A stretch of DNA of 42,662 bases from Didymodactylos carnosus. Taxonomy: Eukaryota > Rotifera > Eurotatoria > Philodinida > Philodinidae. The notes under the pieces were generated by a model. It saw only the letters and a program-made list of their open reading frames with translations, was not told the origin of the DNA and did no database searches. Position 1 is the first letter of the stretch; every line of letters starts with the position of its first letter. Positions 22,805 through 33,412 of the stretch are shown piece after piece. The translations under genes and the position numbers were made by a program. Where the stretch lies: NCBI GenBank assembly GCA_905250885.1, contig CAJNOQ010000710.1, positions 1 through 42,662 of the forward strand. Reading direction: 5' to 3'.

Positions 22805-25800
22805 ACAATCATCATTATTTTATATTCAAACGTGCCATTTTATTAGATCAGCCAAATAAAAGCAAAAAAGATAAATATTTTTATTTTTTAGTATCTTTAT
22901 AAGTCCTTGTAAATCTTTCTTGCTTCTCCTAGAAAAGTAAAAAAAATGTTGATAAGCATAGTTTCTTTGTAATTAACTTTTTTTTCGTCGTTGCGGATTC
23001 ATTTTCTAATCGAACACAAAAAATTGCAGTTTTTTTTTCTGCTTTCTTTTCTAAACTGTTACTTAACAGTTCTTTCTCTTAAATGATAAAGGAAACAAAA
23101 ATGGTTGAATATGAAATGTTTACAAGAGCTGCGTGATAAACGTACGTTATTCTCCCTTACTTTGTTTTGTTTGATTTTATACACACAAATCATTTTGTTT
23201 TGTTGTTGTTGATAACACATATTGCAAATCTATTGTGTGTTTAGTACTCTCAAACGAGTTTGTAAACATTTTTTTTCTCAATTGTATAATAATAATTTTT
23301 TTATTCTACTTTTCGAAAATCTCTAGTTCAATCCGGTGAGAAAACATTGCAAAACTTTGTTTCTTTTTTTTCATCTTCTTTCTCTTTTTTTCATTTCAAT
23401 TATTGAAAAAATTTAACGTATTTATATAAGCACACCGCTCAAATTGTTTTATTTAGGATCATTCCACATAACATAATGATCAAACATTTTGATTACATTC
23501 TATCAGTGATCGAGCGTAGAAGAAATATGATGTACTATATTAACTTATACCATATGTTCTAATCTCTCTTTTTCATGTATGTCTGCTTCTAATATGTTAT
23601 GCAAAATACTCATCCATTTATTTTATGTGTGTGATTGTGTGTTGTTGTTTTTTTTTTCTTTGATAGTGGTACAAGTTTTACAAAAGAATGAAAACAAAGT
23701 CTGTGTTATAAACAAAAAGCATTAATTATCCAAGAACTATCTTTATACATTGTCTAATTCTCTTTAGATGAAATATAAACTATAACACGTTAAAATTGTG
23801 GTCATGTAAAAGTAGCGTATTGATGAACTCTTTATTCTTAAAAAAAGGAAATGGATGTAGCTTTATTTTAAACTATAATTTGGGAGAGTATTTTCCCAGT
23901 AGTCTAGAGAAATTAACTCGTTCTAATCCCTTATAATTAAAATAATTCTTCTCTCAGAATTTTTAATTCTTACAGTTTTTCAAATTTCTGAAAAATGTAC
24001 ATGCAATCTACCTTCAGTTCTACAAACGTTATATCTTTTCGAACATTTTCGAAGGTTTTTTTCTCGCGATTGACCATCTAATGTTTTCGAACACTTGATA
24101 AAAGATGAAAATCAAAATATGGGTAAAAAGGTATGTAGACTACAGACGGAATCGGGTCAAATGAGTTTGACCCGAACTCGATCCGAAATTTTTTTCCTTG
24201 ACTCGAATGAACCCCTACAAAAAGGGGTATAACTTTACATTTTTCGTAGAAAAACGCATGAAAAATCGAAAATTTTTTCTTATGACCAAAAATATTTTTT
24301 CATTTGACCCAAACCATTTCGATCTTTGATGTAGACTAATGAATATCAAAAAAATTTAACATAGTGTTTGAGAATTTACATTTGTGCATCCTACAAATGG
24401 ATTGGATGAGAGAAGCCTTTATAATGGCTACATCAGATATGTTTACTCAGTGGGAAAATTGTCCCAAAATTCATACGAGTTGCCGGGAGGATTTTATATT
24501 CCTTAAACGTTTTCGAATTGAAAAGATTATGATATGACTAATAAGATTTATTAAAAACAAAATTTACTCTTTTTATTCTCTTGATCAAACTAATTCTGTT
24601 ATTTATTCTAAGGCCATTTGGCAGATATATTAGTAACCTTGTTCAAAAAATGTATACGTTATCTCGAGTCCATTTCTTCAGAATCTAATCTTCTAGTTTG
24701 AAAGACTGTAATCAATTTTATTTAGGCTAAAACTTTTGAACATAAATCATGATAGTAAACAGATTTTTTGAAAATTTATTTCAAAAATCCAGTTGTGCCA
24801 AAGATTTTTATGATGTGTTGATATGCAGTTTTTGATACTGAGTTCAAATCGATTGTATATTCTGAGATTCGGTTACGAAAATCGTTGAAAAACCTTTGAA
24901 ATACTTGCCAAAAAGAAGATCCGCAACGTTGATTTCTTGAAAAATAAAAATTTAACATCTCTAATTTTCTCACCAGTGGTTGTAGTGAGTCCATACTACT
25001 CAGAAGTGTGTTTGAGAACGTTAAACTATAGGAAGAAGATTTATGAGGAAGCCACGAAGTTGCTCAATACAGTCCCATATAGAATAAACTCTACTATTTT
25101 TTAAATAACTTTCGAACAAAGATAGGCATGAAACTGCGTTGAAAAGAAATTCAAAAAAATGATCCACGATTGAACCATTGAAACTAAAGATCTCGCTTGG
25201 CTCCCATTTTGACCTGAACATTTCAGACTATCAACTCATATAGAAAAACTACCATATTGCCGTTTTAATTTCAACTGAATTAAATTAATTCTCTAAAGGC
25301 CTTGTCAACAATCTATCTTGAAAAAATGTTTCCTGAGTCATTTGCGTATGTGCGTGCACTAGTCTTGTCTTTCAAACAATGAGGAGCACAGTTGTTCAAA
25401 AGTTATTCAAAAAATGGTACAGTTTATCTTATTTTGAAATGAATTAAAAAAGATGGAAAAGAAGGAAAAGCGTCAGATACAAGCATCAAATAAAAGCGCC
25501 TTTTTTTAAGAACATTTTTAAGAATGTTGACTGAGACAGCATACTGATGTGTTTTGAACAACCAGCATACATCCCATCTGATGTTTGTTCTAATATTAAT
25601 AAAAAATTTATATTTATCGTGCTTGAACCTAAATGATCCCATAGTCAAAATACTCGACATATTATTATAAACATCGAGTGCATATTATTATAAGCATCGA
25701 GTGACTATTTCGTCTTCTGTTTGGTCAGAACTCAGACGTTTAAGTTTTTGTATCTGCATCAGATGTGAAGTAAAGAAAGAGAGAAAAATAAATAAGTAAC

Positions 25801-25964
25801 GAAAATCAATTGTTCTTCAAAAAATTGAATACTTTTTCAGCCTACAACTAAGTTACCTTTATAAACAAATAGTAGAAAAAATACGTAAATAACGAATAAT
25901 CACAAGAGAAAGAATAAAACAATATTATATGAAATGTTAAACTCGAATTGATACAATTTTAATT
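22805..25964. other. Gene-poor AT-rich region
   Basis: RING-gene 3' UTR to about 22880, then no supported gene. A hairpin CGGGTCAAA, TGAG, TTTGACCCG lies at 24153-24174, and a further GGGTCAAATG copy in inverse orientation near 24301 suggests a small degenerate inverted-repeat element. At 25658-25703 a 23-bp unit ending CATCGAGTG is tandemly duplicated with one mismatch. Minus-strand open frames at 24776-25221 are short and unrecognised. Confidence 0.5.
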
Positions 25965-26262
25965 TAGTTTAGTTTTATAATAGCTTACCAGTACTAGAGA
26001 CTAAACAGTGATATTGTGCTCCGTTCTCGTCGTGTGAAAGTTATCGTTCTTTGTTTGATAAGAACAAGGAATAGTAACACTCTCTTACAGTGTGAATGGA
26101 GTTGTGTTGCTTGTCGTGCCTTAACTCTGTTCTCATAGGAAACCACCTGACGAGATCCTTGAGAAAAGTCGAAACCGGTCATTGAATCTTCTTTTGATTC
26201 TTTCAGAAATGAATTCTATTTTAGTCTCTAGTAACTAAAAAGCGGTTATAAAGCTAAACTAA
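25965..26262. mobile_element. Putative TA-flanked MITE, about 300 bp
   Basis: The left end TAGTTTAGTTTTATAA and right end TTATAAAGCTAAACTA are inverted copies. A second matching block, ACTAGAGACTAAA, lies about 30 bp inward on the left and at the corresponding place on the right, so the terminal repeats are about 50 bp with a variable middle. TA at both borders would suit a Tc1/mariner-type insertion. No coding sequence is present. Confidence 0.55.
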
Positions 26263-27804
26263 ATGAAAACAATATTACATTTTTCCTATGAGAATGTTCA
26301 AATCAATTGTACTTTTGGAGCTACACACAATTAATTCTTAATCGAAACTATAAAACTAAACTAACTTGGCATTAACAATGCAATGTACAAGTAGATTCCT
26401 ACAACTACATCAGTATCTATTCTTTCTTGCGTTCCACTTTGATCATTTTAGGCTGTTTTGAATTTTTTAGTCGGTAGGAGAAGATCTCTCTGATGTTGAA
26501 ATAAGCAGCGTTAGACAGCCACGCGAAACACGGATGTTTTAATCCTTAAAATTCTATTTTAACTTTTCTTAGTAATAGGGTTTTTAGTAACTACTAATTT
26601 GTAGTAGTTTTATCAAATTTTGAGGTGAGAAAAGAGCGAATGCGATATTCAGTTTCTAAATACATACATTCTAAATACATAAATACGTATAAAGAGTACG
26701 TCAAGACTTATTGAAAAATAGGATGGAATTTTAGTGAATCTGGCATAAGCGCTAAAACGAGTTTCTTCTGAACGATTAAACTAATAGATTTTGATTTAAA
26801 TCTACCGTGAAGTTTAAGTAACTTCTAACATATCCACTTTTGTTAGATACGTTAATGAGAGACGTTCGAGAGTGTTCAAGTAGAAATAACCTGACAGAAA
26901 AATACCTAGGTGTGCTAGAATTTATGGAAAAGAGTACAAAAATTGGCTTGTCTAGATATGCCAAGTTTAAATCGATGCAGATGACCATTCACGGATGATG
27001 TTATATAGTTGTATCGAGAGAAACATTTATCTGTATCTAGATGCATCGACCCGGTGACAAACGTATCTGAAAATTCATCGAGCGATATATGATGCTTAGA
27101 AGAGAAGTATAACTTGGATTTGATCAATGGTAACATACTGCGTGTATTAAATAAAAAAAACGGAATATAATTTATATCCCCATTTCTATATAACTAAATA
27201 CGATTTTGGACTAGCTATAATATCTGAAGAGCTACAATTGTACGGCATCAGTTGATCATATAAATTCATTCTCTTGTTTTAAAAAAACAGCTGAATTGTA
27301 AAGAAATCGAACAAACAAGTGGATCTAGTTTCACGCATAAATTAAGAAAGATATTTGGTAAACAAACATCAAGATCTAGACATGCACTCATAACATTTAT
27401 TTATTAATCTTTAATATTTTCGAATATTCTGCTTTTTCTGTCATAAATACATAATTGGAAACCACCAAAAAAAAAAACGTACAAAATTAGAATATATGTA
27501 GAGAAAGAAATAAACCTTTGATTTCTAATAAAAAAAAATTATTTCTAATCAACCATATGGAAAAATGAAAAGAGAATCTAAGTTAATTATCTGACTTAGA
27601 TAGCAAACAACCAATATCTGACATTGATATTTTCATCACAGAGAGTGTTGTTCATTCAATTTTTTTCTAATAAAAATTTTCTTGAATTTTGTTGTTCTCT
27701 AAATTATAAAAACGAAATCAAAATTTTGTCACCGATATTAGTAGTGCATGTAATCTTCTCAAACAACTAGGTTAAAATATGCATTTTATTCAAAAATAAA
27801 TCTA
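26263..27804. other. Gene-poor AT-rich region
   Basis: No gene or transposon ends recognised. Short minus-strand open frames at 26776-27136 look random. The right edge should contain the 3' UTR of the Kar5-like gene (minus strand); a TTTATT (AATAAA on the minus strand) lies at 27785-27790, only 15 bases after that gene's stop. Confidence 0.5.
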
Positions 27805-29520
27805 TTATACATACTGTCGAATAATTAAACTATAATGTCTTGTTTTTTGTTCATTATGTTTAATTAAATTTTCAAATTGTTCAGGTGTCTCAGTATTCAA
27901 AATATTATTATGAATATTATGTCGATGTCTTAAATTTATCTAGAATAAAATCATGAAGAATACAGGATTTAAATTAAAAACAAAATTGTTTCAACTTACA
28001 TATCTGTTCTCATTTTCTTTATTCTCATCTGTTTCATAACCCTTATCAATTACTCTATTATTTGAATAGTCTTGTACTGTAAAATACGTAACATAGGTGT
28101 GAACATTATTGTAGTTGATTTTTTCTGTAAAAAATAAAATTTACCTGAGAATGATATTGATTTTGATTGTCTAGTATCTATTTGATAAGACACTCTTCTT
28201 GTTCTATCCTTGATTTTTGATCTTAACGATAAAGAATTGTCATATTCATTTTCACTTAACGTGTTTAATTGTGATAAATCATTGTTATTATGTAGAATGT
28301 CTTTAAGATTATTAAATGTCGTTTCTGTTTGTTGGATTTGTATTGCTATTCGTTTTAACTGCTGATTATTTGTATAGTCAGGATTCTGATAAGAATAAGC
28401 ATAATATAACAACAAAATAACAAAGGATAGCCAACATGTTAAACGACAATAATAAATATTAAAAAATTCACTTGTCTAAATATAAAAAAAAATTTTAAGT
28501 AAAAATTTTTAAACTAAAAATGAATTTTTATACAAACCAAAATAGAAAAAGTTTCACACATTGCATATCGTTCAATTAACACGTACAAAAATATAATGCA
28601 AAATAATATTGATCTAAATAGATAAAGTTGAATATGATAGACTACTGTTGTAATAAGAACTTTCTTTACCGCAAAGCATTTGTACGACGAGGTATTGTCA
28701 ATAAATAAACGCTCAACAATGATATCAGATAAAACCAAAATGTTTTAGTAGTACTTATTCGAACAATTGTTTGAATAGTTTGAGATAGAGAACATATCTA
28801 AAAACGAAGGTGAAAAAAAAAAGTATAAAAAAAATATTAAGAGTGATAAATACATCAATGTACCTGTTTTAACAAATCATATTCGTGTTGTGCTGTATGA
28901 ATAATTTTTTCAATTAGATCTTGTGTTTTGTACGTATTAGTTACAACTAAATTTTTTAATTTGATTGCATTACTCATGATTGAATTTTGTATTTTTAAAT
29001 TTTTGATCCATTGTTCACTTATCATTTGTTGTTTTTTAACTGATGTTAGCAAATTATTTATAGTATTTCTTGTTTCGTATAAAAGAGTATTTATTCGATT
29101 ATCAAATTCTTGTTGATGATTTTTTTCTTTCATTACATAGCAAACACTTTGTATAAAGGGAAAAAATTCAGTATAAGCAATAAATGCATTTAGATTCAAA
29201 TGTAATCGTTTTAAACATACATCAACATCTCTTTTATCACAAATTTCTGTCTCATCGTTGTTATGCATATGTCTCAAATGACATAAAGTAAATTTATATG
29301 CAATGAATGATTGCTCATTATCATTTAAATTATCACAATGTGTATGTAATAAGGCTAATACTTGATTCCAACAATCACCGATAGAACTTGTAGAATCTTT
29401 TGAAGACACAAGTAAATGATTATATTTTTGATGACCGTTTTGATAGATACTATTCGAGGATGGTTGTGAATAACTAGTAACTAAAGTTAATAGTATTGAG
29501 AATAAACACAAAAAATACAT
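27805..29520 (-). CDS. Kar5/GEX1/Brambleberry nuclear membrane fusion protein
   Basis: Six exons on the minus strand join in phase: 29520-28864, 28797-28670, 28613-28538, 28475-28145, 28124-28000 and 27939-27805 (stop TAA), giving 483 residues. The protein starts with a signal peptide (MYFLCLFSILLTLVTSYS). Residues about 48-145 have the family's cysteine-rich luminal domain: GDCWNQVLALLHTHCDNL, CHLRHM, DVCLKRLHLNL and AYTEFFPFIQSVCYVM. A helical, coiled-coil-like stretch follows, then three hydrophobic segments (FWFYLISLLSVYLLTIP, SILFCIIFLYVLIE, LTCWLSFVILLLYY) and a polar C-terminal tail. Members act at the nuclear envelope in karyogamy (yeast Kar5, plant GEX1, zebrafish Brambleberry), fusing pronuclei or nuclei. 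All introns are short with consensus sites and there is no disabling change. Identification rests on the domain pattern and topology. Confidence 0.8.
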
Positions 29521-30198
29521 TGTTTATCTCAAATGAAAACATAAATACAACATCTCTTACTTACAGATAGTTTGTTAAGGATAACCGGATTTGTTTTAAC
29601 GATCAAACAAATCTTTTCATTAGATATCGGCTAAAGTTCCGTGAGAAATGCTTGAGCCCAATGCAACTTTTTTAGATAAAGGTTTGAAGTAAAAACAGTA
29701 AAAAACTGCCTTTTTCAAAGCAAAAACGGAACGTATTTTAACAAATTATATTCTTTTCAATTACTGACAATCAATTACGGTTAACCGTGACACACTTTTC
29801 CATGAACTTATTTTTTTATTCAGGCAGAAAAAGTAGCAACATAAACAAAAAACACGAATAAACGAAAACAAAACAGGCTATCACACACTCAATCCAAATT
29901 TCCAACCGGGTTAGTTTTAATTACTAGACCATTCTTCCTAAATGACATTATATTGTTTCATGTTTTCTTTGTAATTTTTATGAATAAACAACTCAGATCA
30001 GCAAAAAAAAAAATACACGCAACTTCAATACAAACTTCATTGCTTTTCTTCATTTTTTTGTATACCAGAGTGAGAAATAAAGATAATCATAAAAAGAACA
30101 AACAAACAAGTGGTCGTTTTAGTAAAGAAATGTACAATAAAAACGAGAGATGTATGAAAAATAGTAAACATTCTTTTTGGTTCTAATTGTATTAATGT
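29521..30198. other. Region between Kar5-like and SET genes
   Basis: Both genes read leftward, so this should hold the Kar5-like promoter and the SET 3' UTR. No gene or repeat family is recognised; the plus-strand open frame at 29953-30186 is lysine/asparagine-rich and looks random. Confidence 0.5.
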
Positions 30199-32148
30199 TT
30201 ATTCTTGTTCACGTTCCTAGAATAAGCGTTAAAGTTTTTAAACAAAGTATACAAACATTCATAATAGACACATACCCCATCTTCATTGTCTAAATCCTCT
30301 TCCTCTTCATTCTCTCCAGCACTATTTTCATCTTCATCCGTTGTAGCCGCCAAATAATATTGTAACGGATTTACAAATATATCATCTTTAATGATTTCAC
30401 CGAAGTCATCCACTCCCGCATCACTTGTATTTGAAAACCAGGAAAAAAATGAACTATTATCATTCTCATGTGAACGTTTTCGACCTTCTTTAGCTGGACC
30501 ATTTTTTGTTTCCTAAAACGAACAGAAAAATTATATAAACTAGAAAGACAATAACAAATTATTTAAAATTATTAAATTAATTCATTGAAAGTAAAACAGA
30601 TACGCTCTTATCGTCTGTTTCTGTGATTTGCATCTATTTAGTTTGGTCGATGAATTTCCACAGTTATCATGTTATATTCGCATCACATTTAACAAACATC
30701 GACTACGGTTGAGTTGACTTTTACTTACTGCCTGCTAGCCCAGGAAAAGTTGTAAATGTTTTTAATGCAATCAATCAAGTGAAAATTCAATTGGAAACTG
30801 CCTAATGCCGAAGATATAAACAGATTGGAGTGAATTCAACGTTTTTAAAATTAATCGACGATTTCTCTCATATACAATTTACAAATAAAAAAAATAGTCA
30901 CACCTCTTTCGATACCAGTTTTATACTATCGATGATCGAAGTCAACAATTATCCTCACCTTTTCAAATGTTTAGTCTGTTCCCTCTAACATCCATCTTCA
31001 TTATCATCTCCTCTAAAATCACAGGAATAGACATGTGAAAAACAACCAGCTTTGAGGCAGGACTTTCTTGAACAACTCGGATGAATAAATCAAACGTGTG
31101 ATATAAAATATCGCATTCTTAACAACTCGGGCTTAATCGTATGACAAAATAGCTGAATAATAATGTATAATTATCGAAAAAGTTTGAAACGCCTTCAAAT
31201 TATAGACTTTCGAGTTTCGGGTTCATACTTCAATGAGGTACTGAACGTAGAAAGCAACTTGTATACTATGTTAGAAACTTTTAGAAAAAAAAATGTATTG
31301 ACTATCAAATATTATGATAATTGATATCTTTTTAAATATTTTTTGGCGCAATGATCGTATGAAGACATAATCTAGGCAGTGTAAAATTTGCATCGATCGG
31401 TAATGATTCTTTTCTAATAAATGTCTATTAAAATACACTAGTAATGATCAATCGTTACTTTTTCGGAATTTTTTTATTTGCAATAGTTTTTCAAAAGACA
31501 AACTTTTTTTCCTACATACATTTTTCCATCGTATCGTTGTTGCTTTACACGTTGTTTCACTTGCTTCATTAATATTAAATTCTTTAACCAAGACATCATT
31601 ATCAATATAGTTATTTTGCTCAAACGTCTAAAATGGTTATAAAGTTTGATTATAAAGAGTTTATGTGTGACAAATAATAACATTTTTATGCTTACAAATT
31701 TAATTCTGTAGCCAGATTTGATATCTTCGTGTTCTTCGACATCAACACGTTTCAAATGTTGCAATATTGCTTCATCATCTTGATCAAGATACGTAGATAA
31801 TTGTGGATGATTAAGAAATACGCTAATCCAAAATGAAGGTATTTTACTAATTAAATCTGAACCTAGATAAAAATACGCTATTACATAGAATAGTCTTAGA
31901 TAATGTTTGCAACCTTACGTTTTTTATAATTTGGTTGACGTAATTTGTTAAATTTTTGTTCCACTTGTAGTATTTCTTCACTTGCTTGTTCATTTAATCG
32001 ATCGATCTCATTCTGCACTTCACCAATAGATTCAAATGCTTTTTGCATTTCTGCTTCTAGATAAAAAAAATTACGAATTCAAAAAGATAAATTCAATAAA
32101 AAAACCAAAGATTTTACCATCTATTTTGATTTGTTTCGTTGCAGACAT
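30199..32148 (-). CDS. SET: SET / TAF-I (I2PP2A) histone chaperone, NAP family
   Basis: Six exons join in phase on the minus strand: 32148-32118, 32056-31919, 31862-31696, 31627-31520, 30512-30276 and 30216-30199 (GAACGTGAACAAGAATAA), giving 232 residues. After the start [11 protein letters not shown] comes the dimerisation helix ([28 protein letters not shown]). The earmuff domain follows: [43 protein letters not shown], then [15 protein letters not shown]. The protein ends in an acidic tail ([18 protein letters not shown]) that is much shorter than the vertebrate one. SET binds histones, belongs to the INHAT complex and inhibits PP2A. The fourth intron is 1 kb, unlike the other short ones. 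The first exon has only ten full codons. Its start lies 1.26 kb head to head from the SR-protein gene. Confidence 0.93.
30513..31519 (-). other. Long fourth intron of SET
   Basis: About 1 kb between two well-supported exons. I looked for an additional exon to fill the slightly short linker before FFSWF; the one splice-bounded candidate (near 30965-31000, minus strand) would break the frame. A CAACTCGG word occurs twice (about 31073 and 31123). No transposon ends were recognised. Confidence 0.5.
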
Positions 32149-33412
32149 TTCTTCAGTTAAAAGACTGTCACTTTAGCTAGTAATTAATTGTAAACAAAAT
32201 TTCAAGTGAAACAGAGACGAGGGATGATTAAAGAGTATATTGAGGATGGAAGAAAGAGAGATGAGTCAGCAGAACAATGGTGTCCATGTTTTCTTGAAGA
32301 AAACAAATTTATTTGCTGAAATCTTGCAACCAATCCTTGATCTTTCTCATCCTTCCGCTTTTTGAGATCGTTCATTTGACCTTTAATCTATATAATACTT
32401 TTCTGTATCGTACGAAGTATCTTTCTAGAATTTTCTTCAGTATTTTGAAAATTAATTATTATATAATTTACTAGAAATTTTGTAATAACTGAAGTCTTCT
32501 CTCATACATAAAAAAATGGCTATGAATTATAAATAACTAGTTAAAATGAGCTAAATGAAGCTGTTTGTTATTGTAAATTAACCCTAACTTTGACGCAAAA
32601 ATGAGCAGTTGATCAATTGAACGCAGAAATGTTTTTTCGAGTAAATCGATGGTACCAAGTTAGCAATTCAAGCCATCGATTTTAATGTTTTTAAAATTTC
32701 TCTTTTAAAGATTAGACAAATTGTGGTGAAGAATATTAATAATTTTTTTGCTCTTTCAAACGCGACTGTCTTTTGGACCTTTTCAATAAAATCTATAAAA
32801 TTTTGTTCGATTAGTATGGCAATTGTGTCAACTTATTGGAGAACATACCCAAGTGTCTCCGTGAGATGTTCGCGAAACATATCCTCGTTAATAAAGTACA
32901 ACTGTGCTGATCACGAATGTAATGTTTTTAGCTATATATCAGATCTGATGTATGTGTCAAACAATATATGATCGATTGAAAATTGAGAGTTTTCGACCAA
33001 AAAAGTTAAAATTGCTCGCTGACTCAGCAACCTTCTAATGGTGACAGCTAAAATACTACATTCGTGATCAGCATAGTTTACTTTATTACGGAGGATATGT
33101 TTCGCCAACTTCCCATAGCAATACTTGCAGATGTTCTCTCGTTAGCTTATCTTGACCTTTATTTGTTTTTCTTTATTTAGTACTTAAAACTTGCGCCTTT
33201 TCAGTCTTTCTTGACAAAGAATTAGACCGTATTCCAAATAGAACTGCAATTTTCTGCAGCAATAGCACTCATAACTACCACTTATAGGAAAATATTCTAC
33301 ATCATATTTCCTAAGGACAGATTTATCCTTTCTATGCATTTTTTGTGATAGATATCATTACCTATTCGCTTTGTTTTTGTTTTAGAAACTTTTTGTTGAT
33401 TTCGTGTGAACA
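32149..33412. promoter_or_regulatory. Divergent intergenic region between SET and SR-protein genes
   Basis: The start codons of the two genes face away from each other across 1.26 kb, so this interval should contain both promoters and a 5' UTR exon of the SR gene (an acceptor TTTTTGTTTTAG ends at about 33385). No TATA box can be singled out in such AT-rich DNA. An inverted-repeat element lies in the middle (see next entry). Confidence 0.45.
32838..33150. repeat. Inverted-repeat element between SET and SR genes
   Basis: A block on the plus strand at about 32872-32935 (GCGAAACATATCCTC, TAATAAAGTA, TGCTGATCACGAATGTA, TTTTAGCT) recurs as its complement at about 33047-33110, with scattered mismatches. 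Weaker matching (GAGAACAT...CAAGT) continues outward on both sides. The loop is about 110 bp. No clean target duplication was found, so superfamily is open; the open frame 32723-32971 is an artefact. Confidence 0.65.

Noticed and set aside
24776-25221. Two consecutive minus-strand frames (72 and 66 codons)
   Set aside because: No motif, no splice sites joining them convincingly, and lengths expected by chance or from a very decayed element.
26776-27136. Minus-strand frames of 70 and 73 codons
   Set aside because: They overlap each other in different frames and match no family.
30960-31005. Splice-bounded mini-exon candidate in the SET intron
   Set aside because: Including it would shift the frame of the well-supported following exon; direct joining gives a normal SET alignment.
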